Source of the DNA: Bacillota bacterium
Lineage (GTDB): Bacteria > Bacillota > Clostridia > Acetivibrionales > DTU013
Direction of reading: 5' to 3'
Assembly: GCA_023412665.1 (NCBI GenBank)
Contig: JAEZCA010000046.1
Location: 62,001-126,000, forward strand
Length of the DNA stretch: 64,000 nucleotides
The notes below the pieces were generated by a model, which was given only the letters and a program-made list of their open reading frames with translations, did no database searches and had not been told where the DNA came from. Shown piece after piece: positions 44,472 through 53,437 of the stretch (its first letter is position 1; each line of letters opens with the position of its first letter). A program made the position numbers and the translations under genes.

Positions 44472-45677
44472 ATGGCAACACTTGCAATTAACGAGAAAAA
44501 ATGCGATTTATGCGGCGTATGTATAAAGGCCTGTCCCTTTGGTGCACTTGAAAGAAGCAACGAAAAGGTGGAAATAAACGCCTCATGCAGAATGTGCCGC
44601 GTTTGTATCAAAAAATGCCCCAATAATGCAATTGCGCTAATTGATGAAGCCAGACCATCGGTTAACAAGGATGAATGGAAGGGCATTTTAGTCTATGTCG
44701 AACATACTGACGGCGTTGTCCATCCTGTTACGTACGAACTGATCGGCAAAGCCCGGCAACTGGCATCTGCAATACATCACCCGGTCTATTGCCTTTTCAT
44801 GGGCAGCAGTATCATTGAGGAAGCGGAAAAGCTCCTGAATTACGGCGTTGACAGGGTGTTTACTTATGATGACGAGCTCTTGAAGTACTACAGGGCTGAT
44901 CTGTACACGAATGCTTTTGAAAATTGTATTAATAAAGTCAAACCCTCCATTGTCCTGGTCGGAGCCACCTCCGTAGGACGATCGCTGGCCCCGAGAGTTG
45001 CAGTAAGGTTCAGGACCGGACTGACAGCTGATTGTACACAGCTCGAAATAAGGGACAACACAGATCTTGTACAAATACGACCGGCATTCGGCGGAAACAT
45101 TATGGCACAAATTATTACCCCCGACAGCAGGCCGCAATTTGCCACTGTCAGATACAAGGTCATGGACAGCGCTGTAAATTTCAGAAAAGCAGATGCGGCC
45201 GTGATCAGGATGGATGCCGGTAAAAATATCATGAAATCAAATATCAAAGTGCTCAAGGTAACTACAAAGGAGGAGCAGTCGTCCATTTCTGACGCTGAGA
45301 TTATTGTCGCCGGCGGCAGAGGGCTGAAGGATCAAAAAGATCTTTCCATGCTGGAGGAACTGGCTGAATTACTAGGTGGGCAGCTAGCCGTGACCAGGCC
45401 GCTGGTAGAAGCCGGATGGGCGCCATATACCCGACAGATAGGGCTTTCAGGCAGGACAGTAAAGCCAAGGCTGATCATAACCTGCGGTATATCGGGAGCA
45501 GTGCAGTTTACCGCATGTATGAATACCGCAGAACACATTTTTGCCATTAACAAGGACAAAGACGCTCCCATTTTCAAAACAGCCCATTACGGGATTGTCG
45601 GCGATTTTTATGAAATCGTGCCAGGGCTGATCGAGAAGGTTAAGAGCAAAAGGAGGGAAACATTTAGTGCAATATAA
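44472..45677 (+). CDS. lctC: Ferredoxin-fused EtfA of bifurcating lactate dehydrogenase
   Basis: An EtfA of 401 residues with an N-terminal two-cluster ferredoxin domain: CDLCGVCIKACP (Cys11, 14, 17, 21) and CRMCRVCIKKCP. The middle shows EtfA domain I, and the C-terminal FAD domain has AVTRPLVEAGW, QIGLSGRTVKP and CGISGAVQF. ATG 44472 follows AAGGAG; an upstream frame from 44361 overlaps etfB and is rejected. The ferredoxin domain is typical of Etf proteins coupled to ferredoxin in bifurcation, as in LctC of A. woodii. Confidence 0.92.
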   Translation: MATLAINEKKCDLCGVCIKACPFGALERSNEKVEINASCRMCRVCIKKCPNNAIALIDEARPSVNKDEWKGILVYVEHTDGVVHPVTYELIGKARQLASAIHHPVYCLFMGSSIIEEAEKLLNYGVDRVFTYDDELLKYYRADLYTNAFENCINKVKPSIVLVGATSVGRSLAPRVAVRFRTGLTADCTQLEIRDNTDLVQIRPAFGGNIMAQIITPDSRPQFATVRYKVMDSAVNFRKADAAVIRMDAGKNIMKSNIKVLKVTTKEEQSSISDAEIIVAGGRGLKDQKDLSMLEELAELLGGQLAVTRPLVEAGWAPYTRQIGLSGRTVKPRLIITCGISGAVQFTACMNTAEHIFAINKDKDAPIFKTAHYGIVGDFYEIVPGLIEKVKSKRRETFSAI

Positions 45678-47070
45678 AAAGCTGACCCAGGAAGATATCT
45701 CTTATTTAAGAACTATTTGCCCCCCGGAAAATGTTATCACAGGTGATACGATCAGTGAGGATTATGCGCATGACGAGATGCCAGAGTACGGACAATACCT
45801 TCCCGAAGCTGTGGTAAAAGCCATGAGTACCCGGGAAGTATCACTTATCATGAAATATGCCTGTGACAACAGCATACCAGTCACCCCGAGAGGATCCGGT
45901 ACAGGGCTTTGCGGCGGTGCTGTGGCGGTATATGGCGGGATTGTGCTTTCTCTTGAAGGAATGAACAAAGTTCTTGAACTTGATGAAGAAAATATGACAG
46001 TAACTGTAGAACCGGGAGTCTTGCTGATGGACCTTATCAAGCATGTGAGCAAATACGGCCTTATGTATCCGCCAGACCCCGGTGAAAAAAGTGCCACCAT
46101 CGGCGGAAACGCGATGACAAACGCAGGTGGTATGCGGGCAGTCAAATATGGAGTGACGAGAGAGTATATCCGAGGCATGGAGGTGGTCTTGCCAAACGGG
46201 GATGTTATAGAGCTTGGAGGCAAGGTCGCCAAAAACAGCTCGGGATATAGCTTGAAGGATTTGATGATAGGCTCGGAGGGCACTTTGGGTATTGTGACAA
46301 AGTTGATTCTGAGGCTGATACCAGCTCCGAAGAAGACGCTGAGTCTTCTGATTCCTTTTAACAGCCTGGAAGCCTGCATTGAGACCGTGCCAAAAATAAT
46401 CAGGTCAAGAAACGTTCCTACTGCCGTTGAATACATGCAGAAGGAAGTCATTATAGCAGCAGAAGAGTATTTGGGGAAGAAGTTCCCTGACAAATCAGCA
46501 GACGTGTACCTGCTATTGACTTTTGACGGTAACTCGGAAGAGGAAATCGAGCGTACTTATGAGGAAGCGGCGCATATATGCCTTGATTCCGGCGCAGTGG
46601 ATGTTTTCATATCGGATACGGAGGAAAGGCAGGAATCCATATGGAGCGCAAGGGGAGCTTTCCTTGAAGCAATTAAAAGCTCTACGCCCGAAATGGACGA
46701 ATGCGACGTTGTTGTACCCAGGAACAAAATGGCAGAATTCGTAAAATTCGTTGATTCGCTGGAGAAAAAGTACGAAATCAGGATCAGAACCTTCGGGCAT
46801 GCCGGCGATGGTAACCTGCATATTTATGTCTGCAGGGACCAGTTATCTGAAGCAGACTGGAAACGGAAGCTTGAATGCGTGATGGACGCTTTGTATCAGA
46901 AAGCCTATGAACTTGAAGGGCAGGTTTCAGGTGAGCACGGGATCGGCCATGCCAAAATACCGTTTTTGAACAGTTCTCTGGGTGATGTCCAGCTAAAGCT
47001 GATGAGAACCATAAAAAAATCCTTTGATCCCAATAACATACTTAATCCCGGAAAAGTATGCGGCATCTAA
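45667..47070 (+). CDS. lctD: FAD-linked D-lactate/glycolate dehydrogenase (GlcD type)
   Basis: The dehydrogenase subunit, 467 residues, of the VAO/GlcD flavoprotein family. FAD-binding segments include TPRGSGTGLCGGAV, PPDPGEKSATIGGNAMTNAGG and KNSSGYSLKDLMIGSEGTLG (broken here into motifs); the substrate domain ends with FGHAGDGNLHIY and SGEHGIG, where His and Glu are catalytic or metal ligands. GTG 45667 follows GGAGGG and overlaps etfA by 11 bases. With the two Etf subunits it should oxidise lactate to pyruvate. Another 2-hydroxy acid is possible. Confidence 0.92.
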   Translation: MQYKKLTQEDISYLRTICPPENVITGDTISEDYAHDEMPEYGQYLPEAVVKAMSTREVSLIMKYACDNSIPVTPRGSGTGLCGGAVAVYGGIVLSLEGMNKVLELDEENMTVTVEPGVLLMDLIKHVSKYGLMYPPDPGEKSATIGGNAMTNAGGMRAVKYGVTREYIRGMEVVLPNGDVIELGGKVAKNSSGYSLKDLMIGSEGTLGIVTKLILRLIPAPKKTLSLLIPFNSLEACIETVPKIIRSRNVPTAVEYMQKEVIIAAEEYLGKKFPDKSADVYLLLTFDGNSEEEIERTYEEAAHICLDSGAVDVFISDTEERQESIWSARGAFLEAIKSSTPEMDECDVVVPRNKMAEFVKFVDSLEKKYEIRIRTFGHAGDGNLHIYVCRDQLSEADWKRKLECVMDALYQKAYELEGQVSGEHGIGHAKIPFLNSSLGDVQLKLMRTIKKSFDPNNILNPGKVCGI

Positions 47071-47090
47071 TAACTCTTAAAGGAAGTGTA

Positions 47091-48371
47091 ATGAAAATGC
47101 TAAATATAAAACTCCCATATTCAACAGGCCACAAGGAAATAATGCTTGAAGATTCCAGAGTCAAAGCAATATTGACATCCGCAGCCGGCAGTATAAAGGT
47201 TGAGAAGCATGAAGCGGACATTGTGCGGGAAGCTCTTGACCGTCCGATTCAATCCTCAAGGCTCCGGGATATGGTCAAAGATGCAAAAAAGGTATTGATT
47301 ATTACAAGCGACCATACAAGGCCCGTACCAAGCAAAATCACGATGCCGATCCTGCTGGATGAAATAAGAAGCCTGAACAGGAACGTTGAAATAAAGATTT
47401 TGGTCGCTACAGGGTTCCACAGGCCAAGCACCTATGAAGAGATGGTTTTGAAATTCGGGAAGGATATCGTCGATAAAGAAGAAATCCTGAATCATGATTC
47501 AAGAGCTACCAGCCAAATGGTGTTTAAAGGTATTCTGCCTTCCGGGGCAGAACTATATCTCAATTCGCTGGCTGACTGGGCTGATTTTATTGTCGCTGAA
47601 GGTTTTATTGAACCTCACTTTTTCGCCGGTTTTTCCGGCGGCAGAAAAAGCATTCTGCCGGGGATTGCCTCTGAGAAAACCGTCCTGGCAAACCATTGCT
47701 CAAAATTCATAGCTCACAGTAATGCAAGAGCCGGAATCCTGGAAGGCAATCCAATTCATGAGGATATGATAGATGCAGCACGCAAGGCCAGGCTGGGGTT
47801 TATATTAAATGTTGTAATAGATGGAGAGAAAAGAATAATTCAAGCTTTTGCGGGGCATCCGGAGGAAGCCCATTATAAAGGATGCGGATTTGTAAAGGAA
47901 CTTGCGGGAGTAAAAGCAGTCGGGGCGGATATTGTAATCGCCACCAACGGCGGATATCCTCTCGATCAGAATATTTACCAGTCAGTCAAGGGAATGACTG
48001 CCGCCGAAGCGTGTGTAAGAAAAGGCGGTGCTATTATCATGGTTGCAGCCTGCAATGACGGCCACGGAGGAGAGGCGTTTTACCGGTGGTTTGCGGATGC
48101 AGGATCGCCGGAGGCCGTTGCCGAAAAGATTTCCCGTATTTCACAAATGGATTCCATTGCAGATCAATGGGAAGCACAAATTCTTGCCAGAATACTCATG
48201 AAATGCAGCGTGATCTTAGTCACCGATATGTGTGACCCTGATCTCATTAAGCAAATGCACATGATGCACGCCAAAACTGTTGAAGATGCCGTTAAAATGG
48301 CCGAAGCAATTGTCAGGAAACAGTCGGAGATTGTCGTTATACCAGACGGAGTAGGCGTAATTGTAACATAG
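47091..48371 (+). CDS. larA: LarA-type lactate racemase (nickel-pincer family)
   Basis: A 426-residue LarA/DUF2088 protein that would interconvert D- and L-lactate (or a similar 2-hydroxy acid) using the nickel-pincer nucleotide. Key residues align with Lactobacillus LarA: His110 in ATGFHRP, His176 in EPHFFAG, the cofactor-tethering Lys186 in GGRKS, and His202, with Arg77 in SDHTRP. ATG 47091 follows AAAGGAAG; an upstream frame is rejected. It lets the stereospecific dehydrogenase use both lactate isomers. The cofactor makers LarB, LarC and LarE are not in this window. Confidence 0.88.
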   Translation: MKMLNIKLPYSTGHKEIMLEDSRVKAILTSAAGSIKVEKHEADIVREALDRPIQSSRLRDMVKDAKKVLIITSDHTRPVPSKITMPILLDEIRSLNRNVEIKILVATGFHRPSTYEEMVLKFGKDIVDKEEILNHDSRATSQMVFKGILPSGAELYLNSLADWADFIVAEGFIEPHFFAGFSGGRKSILPGIASEKTVLANHCSKFIAHSNARAGILEGNPIHEDMIDAARKARLGFILNVVIDGEKRIIQAFAGHPEEAHYKGCGFVKELAGVKAVGADIVIATNGGYPLDQNIYQSVKGMTAAEACVRKGGAIIMVAACNDGHGGEAFYRWFADAGSPEAVAEKISRISQMDSIADQWEAQILARILMKCSVILVTDMCDPDLIKQMHMMHAKTVEDAVKMAEAIVRKQSEIVVIPDGVGVIVT

Positions 48372-48400
48372 CCGGCCGGCCAAGGCCGCCGGCTATATAC
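48369..48400 (+). terminator. Terminator-like hairpin of the lct-type operon
   Basis: TAGCCGGC (48369-48376, includes the stop codon) pairs with GCCGGCTA (48388-48395), with further GGCC/GGCC pairing inside; TATACTTTT follows. The GC-rich stem and short T-run right after the last gene fit an intrinsic terminator. Confidence 0.65.
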
Positions 48401-48408
48401 TTTTGCAG

Positions 48409-49035
48409 TCAAGCCTGACCCCGCCTCTTGAATGCTTTCATGCTTCTGTCTATTACCGGGCCGATCAATATGGCTGACAGAATCGTGCCGATTCCGGCAG
48501 TTCCTCCTATGATCCAGCCGGTAAAAGCCATTATGACGTCAATAAAGATTCTCACCGTCATTATGGATGCTTTCAGTTTTGACGAGAGAAGCAGCATCAA
48601 ACAATCAATAGGCGAAGCTCCCATGTCAGAAATAACTGTAAGCGCTACCCCGATACCGGCTATACCAATACCGGCAACAAGGAATAGCGCATTAATCAAC
48701 GGGGAAACGCTGACAGGCAAAATCGGTAGAAAAAGATCCATAAGAAATCCAATACCAAACATAGTGATAAAAGTTCCCACACCTGTCAGTTTACGATCCC
48801 AAACCAGGACAATAGCGACTGCTGTCAAATTAATGATTTGCGATCCTCTCCCTATTGTGATTCCGGCATTTTTTGAGATTCCCTGTGCCAGCAGCCCAAT
48901 TGTATCACTGCCAAGCCCTGCATGTATGATGAGAGCATAACCCATTGAAAGGATAACTAGTCCACCTATGAAGTGAAGAAGCCTGAAGCAGAATTTATTT
49001 AATTGTCTGTTTTTACTTGTCTTTTGATATGTCAT
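48409..49035 (-). CDS. YczE/YitT-like integral membrane protein
   Basis: A 208-residue membrane protein with about five hydrophobic segments, family YczE/YyaS/YitT, function unknown. Segments such as GLGSDTIGLLAQGIS and DMGASPIDCLMLLLSSKL repeat a pattern (small residues, Asp, then a helix) typical of the family. ATG 49035 lies immediately after the fructokinase stop codon with no clear ribosome binding site, implying translational coupling. The last four codons and the stop lie in half of the REP-like repeat (48410-48423). A link to sugar export or sensing is not supported by sequence. Confidence 0.75.
   Translation of the reverse strand: MTYQKTSKNRQLNKFCFRLLHFIGGLVILSMGYALIIHAGLGSDTIGLLAQGISKNAGITIGRGSQIINLTAVAIVLVWDRKLTGVGTFITMFGIGFLMDLFLPILPVSVSPLINALFLVAGIGIAGIGVALTVISDMGASPIDCLMLLLSSKLKASIMTVRIFIDVIMAFTGWIIGGTAGIGTILSAILIGPVIDRSMKAFKRRGQA
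48410..48423. repeat. REP-like half copy, copy 3
   Basis: CAAGCCTGACCCCG matches one arm of the hairpins at 1215-1250 and 5108-5140. It supplies the end of the YczE-type reading frame (Arg-Gly-Gln-Ala-stop), so insertion may have changed the protein's C-terminus. Confidence 0.65.
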
Positions 49036-49037
49036 CG

Positions 49038-50006
49038 CTAATCGAGCACTAGCTTTTCTATGTTGTTTAAGCAATTAACAATTTCCTCATGAGAGGCCAT
49101 GGCCGATATTGTCCCATATCTGGAGGAGCAAATTGAGCCGGCAGCATTCGCATACTCCAGTATACCTGTGATATCCTCCTGCTCAAGCCCACTTAAAGAC
49201 TTTTCTAATGCAACAAAGCGTGCCAGCATGGCCGCCACAAAACTATCCCCTGCTCCGGTGGTATCGACTGCCTTTAAATCATATGCCGGTACATATCCCG
49301 AGAGCTTATCGTACAGATAATAACATCCTTTTGGGCCAAGCGTGATTACTACTAATTTGGCGCCTAGCCTGCAATAATGAGCAGCAGCCTCTTCAATGTC
49401 TTCAAGGCCGCTGAAAATCAATGCTTCCTCCTCTGACACCTTCAATATGTCTACTGATGGCAGAACATCCCTTATGCGCTCATTATAAGATGTAATATCA
49501 GCGGCCAGCATTTTCCGGTAGTTGATGTCGAAGGATACCAGCCTGCCCTTCCCTTTTGCATGGTTTAACGCATAAAGAGTTGCCTTTGCAGAAATTTCAC
49601 TGGCAAGAGATACGGAAGAAAAATGAAATATTTTACACTGATCGATCAAGTCCAATGAAACATCATCCTCGGACAACATCTGATCTGCGCAAGGGTTTCT
49701 ATAAAAAACAAAGCTCCTGTCTCCGGCCTCTGAAAGAGTTATCACTGCAAGTCCTGTTTTTTCACTGCTATATCTTACTCCGTCCATGCAGACCCCACAC
49801 TTTTTTAGCGTCTCTCCCAAGCAGACGCCAAATGGGTCCCTGCCAAGCATGGTGATGATAGCTGCATCAGCGTTGAGCCTTGCAGCCGCACATGCAACAT
49901 TTGCAGGCGCACCTCCCGGATTTTGCTCATATATGGTGTTTCCGTTTTTAGATTTACCAACCGGCGTAAAATCCACAACCATTTCGCCCAGCGTGCATAT
50001 ATCCAT
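49038..50006 (-). CDS. scrK: Fructokinase (PfkB family)
   Basis: A ribokinase-family sugar kinase of 322 residues. Seen: GEMVVDFTP at the N-terminus, NPGGAPANVACAAARL substrate/lid region, FDINYRKML, and the catalytic DTTGAGDSFVAAML. ATG 50006 follows GAGAGGGA. The position directly after GH32 supports phosphorylation of fructose released from sucrose or fructo-oligosaccharides. Related kinases also use other ketohexoses, which matters because an epimerase and a SIS isomerase are in the same operon. Confidence 0.88.
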   Translation of the reverse strand: MDICTLGEMVVDFTPVGKSKNGNTIYEQNPGGAPANVACAAARLNADAAIITMLGRDPFGVCLGETLKKCGVCMDGVRYSSEKTGLAVITLSEAGDRSFVFYRNPCADQMLSEDDVSLDLIDQCKIFHFSSVSLASEISAKATLYALNHAKGKGRLVSFDINYRKMLAADITSYNERIRDVLPSVDILKVSEEEALIFSGLEDIEEAAAHYCRLGAKLVVITLGPKGCYYLYDKLSGYVPAYDLKAVDTTGAGDSFVAAMLARFVALEKSLSGLEQEDITGILEYANAAGSICSSRYGTISAMASHEEIVNCLNNIEKLVLD

Positions 50007-50038
50007 ATTGTCCCTCTCATTTCATAAGTGAGTTAACT

Positions 50039-51508
50039 CTATAACCAAATGCTAGTAATATCGTACATCTTGCATGAGGTGAGCTTAATACCATGACCTT
50101 TAGTATAGATCTCCACTCCCCTGCTGTCCTCAGAAGGATAAATATTATTGGTAAATACAATCTCTCCATCACCGACAAAGGTCTCAACAGTGGAGCTGTC
50201 CACAAGGATACGTACCCTGAACAGATTATCCTCCGGTTCATAGTAGGCTTGGTACATCTTAGCCATTATGCAGTTTTTTCCGACCTGCCTGTAATAGTTA
50301 TCACTAAGGGAGGTTTCCAGTGGTTCATAAGCAGGATCCGACGAGGATAGGGTATCCACAAATACTGAATTGTTTTTGGGTATATAGCCTATTACAGTCT
50401 CCTGTCTGTCTCCCTTCCTCACCTTTATTCCAAATTCACATTCTGCGCCGACTTCAAACTCTGCCTCAATCTCAAATATGTCTTTCGTTAAGCCAGCCAG
50501 CACATTTACATCAGGCTGAAGATCAATATTCTCTAAAACAAATGGATTTTTCCTTAGGGCTTCAAGCTCACTGACCGGATTTTGTACCATTCTCAGCCCA
50601 TATTTGCAGGTCTTGAGAGAAAGCTCTCTCGGTATCGACATGTTGCATCTCCACGGATAGGTGGGAGCTTTTGATCCGTCTTTCATCCAGGCCAACCATA
50701 CGCATCTGTCCTTGTCAGGCAGATTGTTATATATGTAAGCCGCCTGCCAGCTAAACCCGTAATCTGCATTGATGTATTCTGATTCGATGACAAAATCCGT
50801 TCCGTCAAATTCGCCTATATAATAGCCATAACCAGCCAAACTTAAAACCCATTTTTTTATGTCCTTATTACCATCCACACACAATTCAAACATATCCGGG
50901 AACTCTTCAAATACCCCCGGCGTGCTTAGCAGCTCATAATCCTTCAGGTTACCGGATTTATATATTCTAAAGGTTCCCCCGCCCAAAATCATGATCCATG
51001 TGTTGCCCGGAGCGTACCAGAATACCTTGGGATCTCTAAAATCCTTTTGTGCTTTAGATTTATCATTTGAAATAACCGGGTTGCCTTTATACTTGACCCA
51101 TGTTCTCCCCTTATCAGTACTGTATGCGATGCTTTGCTGTTCATATTCACCGTGATGAGTAAATATAGCAACCAACCCGGCGGATCCATTGAAAAATCCG
51201 CTGGTATCCTTCTCATCTACAACAACAGTGCCTGAAAATATCGTTCCCAGCTCATCAGGCTCAAGGGCGATAGGCAAGTTCTCCCAATGTATCATATCCT
51301 TGCTGACAGCGTGTCCCCAATGCATAGGACCCCAATTTATATCATCCGGATTATGCTGATAAAACAAGTGATACTCTCCCTCAAAGTAAACCAATCCATT
51401 GGGATCATTGGTCCACCCGTATGGCGGTGAAAAATGAAACTGAGGCCGGTGTAGTTCGCTGTAAAGCTTTTTGTTACTATTTATTTTGTTGAAATTCTCA
51501 TTTTCCAC
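50039..51508 (-). CDS. Glycoside hydrolase family 32 beta-fructosidase
   Basis: A GH32 enzyme of 489 residues, no signal peptide, so it acts inside the cell. The nucleophile is Asp35 in WTNDPNG, the transition-state Asp159 in FRDPK, and acid/base Glu202 in EEFPD, where Phe replaces the usual Cys of ECPD. A C-terminal beta-sandwich follows with SSTVETFVGDGE. GTG 51508 is eight bases after AAAGGAG. It should split sucrose or short fructans brought in by the neighbouring importer; whether phosphorylated sucrose is used cannot be told, but an ABC rather than PTS importer suggests the free sugar. Confidence 0.92.
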   Translation of the reverse strand: MENENFNKINSNKKLYSELHRPQFHFSPPYGWTNDPNGLVYFEGEYHLFYQHNPDDINWGPMHWGHAVSKDMIHWENLPIALEPDELGTIFSGTVVVDEKDTSGFFNGSAGLVAIFTHHGEYEQQSIAYSTDKGRTWVKYKGNPVISNDKSKAQKDFRDPKVFWYAPGNTWIMILGGGTFRIYKSGNLKDYELLSTPGVFEEFPDMFELCVDGNKDIKKWVLSLAGYGYYIGEFDGTDFVIESEYINADYGFSWQAAYIYNNLPDKDRCVWLAWMKDGSKAPTYPWRCNMSIPRELSLKTCKYGLRMVQNPVSELEALRKNPFVLENIDLQPDVNVLAGLTKDIFEIEAEFEVGAECEFGIKVRKGDRQETVIGYIPKNNSVFVDTLSSSDPAYEPLETSLSDNYYRQVGKNCIMAKMYQAYYEPEDNLFRVRILVDSSTVETFVGDGEIVFTNNIYPSEDSRGVEIYTKGHGIKLTSCKMYDITSIWL

Positions 51509-51532
51509 AGAATTGTCTCCTTTACAGATAGA

Positions 51533-52372
51533 TTATCCCTTTATGCCTGAAGATGTAAGTCCTTCAACGATATATTTCTGTGCATAAAAGAATATGAGCA
51601 TAATAGGTATTACAGCCAAAGAAACTGATGCCATTATTACCGAAACGTTTCCGGAAGACATATAGCCCTTCAAAAATGCAAGACCGATCGGAAGTGTCAT
51701 TTTATCAAGCTTTGTAAGGAAAATCAAAGGGGTGAAATATAAGTTCCATCCAAAATTAAAGGATATGATTACAAGAGCAATAACAGTTGTCTTTACCTGG
51801 GGCAGCATAATACTAAGATATGTCCTGAAATATCCTGCGCCGTCAATTCTTGCTGAATGCTCGAAGTCTTTCGGAATATCCATGAAGCCCTGGCGGAACA
51901 AAAATACACCAAATGCATTAAAACAGCAAGGTAAAATAACCGACATCAGATTATTGAGCATGTGCATTTTGCTGATAACAATATACAACGGAATAATTAT
52001 TACCTGGATCGGAATCATCAAGCTGACCAAAAGCAGGTAAAACAATGGCTTACTGCCCTTGAAATTCAACCTTGCAAAAGCGTATCCCGCCATCGGGCAA
52101 TTTACTACTTGAGCAAGCACAATGAAGACTGTAGTTATGATACTGTTTTTAAACAAAACAGAAACATTGATGTTTGATTTGAATAATTCAACATAGCTTG
52201 TTAACTTCAAGCTATCCGGAAAAATTGATGGAGGCATCCGGTAAGCTTCAGCCGGAGCTCTGAGCGATATTGAAATCATCCATATGAATGGTATAAGTAA
52301 AAAAACCGCTACTATGAGAATCAATGTTGATACAAGTATACTTGAAATTCTGACACGCTTATAACTTTTCAT
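51533..52372 (-). CDS. Sugar ABC transporter permease (MalG type)
   Basis: A CUT1 permease, 279 residues, six membrane segments. The expected EAA loop reads HSARIDGAGYFRTYLSIMLP with Glu-Ala-Ala replaced by His-Ser-Ala, a tolerated variant. C-terminus GLTSSGIKG is typical. ATG 52372 has AGAAGGTG upstream. It is 24 bases before GH32 and partners the permease encoded next. Confidence 0.9.
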   Translation of the reverse strand: MKSYKRVRISSILVSTLILIVAVFLLIPFIWMISISLRAPAEAYRMPPSIFPDSLKLTSYVELFKSNINVSVLFKNSIITTVFIVLAQVVNCPMAGYAFARLNFKGSKPLFYLLLVSLMIPIQVIIIPLYIVISKMHMLNNLMSVILPCCFNAFGVFLFRQGFMDIPKDFEHSARIDGAGYFRTYLSIMLPQVKTTVIALVIISFNFGWNLYFTPLIFLTKLDKMTLPIGLAFLKGYMSSGNVSVIMASVSLAVIPIMLIFFYAQKYIVEGLTSSGIKG

Positions 52373-52406
52373 TATTATGCACCTTCTCCCATGTCTTCAT
52401 AAGTCC

Positions 52407-53309
52407 CTAATTGTAATTGCTTCCTTTATCCAGTCGAAATTGCAATAGTGTAATAACTATAACCACAAGCATAAATATTATGGAAAGAGCTGATGCATAT
52501 CCCATCTTATAGCCTTTGAATGCTGTGTCATACAAATAGGTAACAATACTTCGTGTAGAATCACCCGGTCCACCTTTGGTTATTACATTAATACTGTCGA
52601 ACACCTGCAGGGCATTTATCGTATATAACATTATATTCATCACTATCATTGGGCTAAGCAGGGGTAATGTAATCTTGAATACCGTTTTTAATCGGGACGC
52701 TCCATCTATGGACGCAGCCTCGTAATATTCCTTTGGAATATTCTGAAGCCCTGATAAAAATATTACCATGCCAAACCCCACGTTTTTCCACACATCTAAT
52801 AGAATAAGCATATACAATGCATATTTGTGGCTCGTAAACCACGGGACAGAATTTATACCAACTAAATTCAAATAATAATTTACTATACCTGTATCCGTTG
52901 AAAACATGTATATCCATATTAGGCTGATATAAGCATAAGCTATGATATAGGGAAAGAATACAGTTGCTCTGGCGATATTACGCACCGGCGCCAGAATAAT
53001 CTTACTGTTGAGTGCTATGGCGAGAATAAGTGCAAACACAACATTAAGTACCACCGAAAACACCGTATATTTTAAAGTGTTTACTGCAACAACCGGAATA
53101 ACACTATCGGAAAATATATTTACATAATTTTTCAGCCCTACAAAGGATAAGGGCTTAACCATATTGTATTCTGCAAATGATATTATCAATGTACCTATAG
53201 TTGGAACAAGAGAAAACAATATAAATAATATATAAGTAGGCAAAATAAATAAATATCCTGCAAGCTGTTCTTTTGTCTGCATCCTAAGTTCTCTTCGCTT
53301 GAAAATCAT
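52407..53309 (-). CDS. Sugar ABC transporter permease (MalF/UgpA type)
   Basis: A CUT1 permease, 300 residues, six membrane segments and EAA loop YEAASIDGASRLKTVFKITL. The ATG at 53309 follows GGAGGATAC. A long inverted repeat (53339-53426) lies between it and the upstream binding-protein gene. No dedicated ATPase gene is seen in the operon. Confidence 0.9.
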   Translation of the reverse strand: MIFKRRELRMQTKEQLAGYLFILPTYILFILFSLVPTIGTLIISFAEYNMVKPLSFVGLKNYVNIFSDSVIPVVAVNTLKYTVFSVVLNVVFALILAIALNSKIILAPVRNIARATVFFPYIIAYAYISLIWIYMFSTDTGIVNYYLNLVGINSVPWFTSHKYALYMLILLDVWKNVGFGMVIFLSGLQNIPKEYYEAASIDGASRLKTVFKITLPLLSPMIVMNIMLYTINALQVFDSINVITKGGPGDSTRSIVTYLYDTAFKGYKMGYASALSIIFMLVVIVITLLQFRLDKGSNYN

Positions 53310-53338
53310 AACGTATCCTCCGGACAGTAAAGCAAATT

Positions 53339-53426
53339 AATTTGGGAAGAATTCTATTTTTGATTATACAACATTGATTGGTCGATCACTTGCCATATCT
53401 ATTAGTAATAGAATTCTCCCCAAATT
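53339..53426 (-). other. Long intercistronic inverted repeat after the binding-protein gene
   Basis: The 20-base arms 53339-53358 and 53407-53426 (core AGAATTCTATT / AATAGAATTCT) are complementary at 19 of 20 positions with a 48-base loop. It occupies the gap between the solute-binding-protein gene and the first permease, with no U-run after it on the minus strand. Confidence 0.7.
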
Positions 53427-53437
53427 TTTAAATTAGG

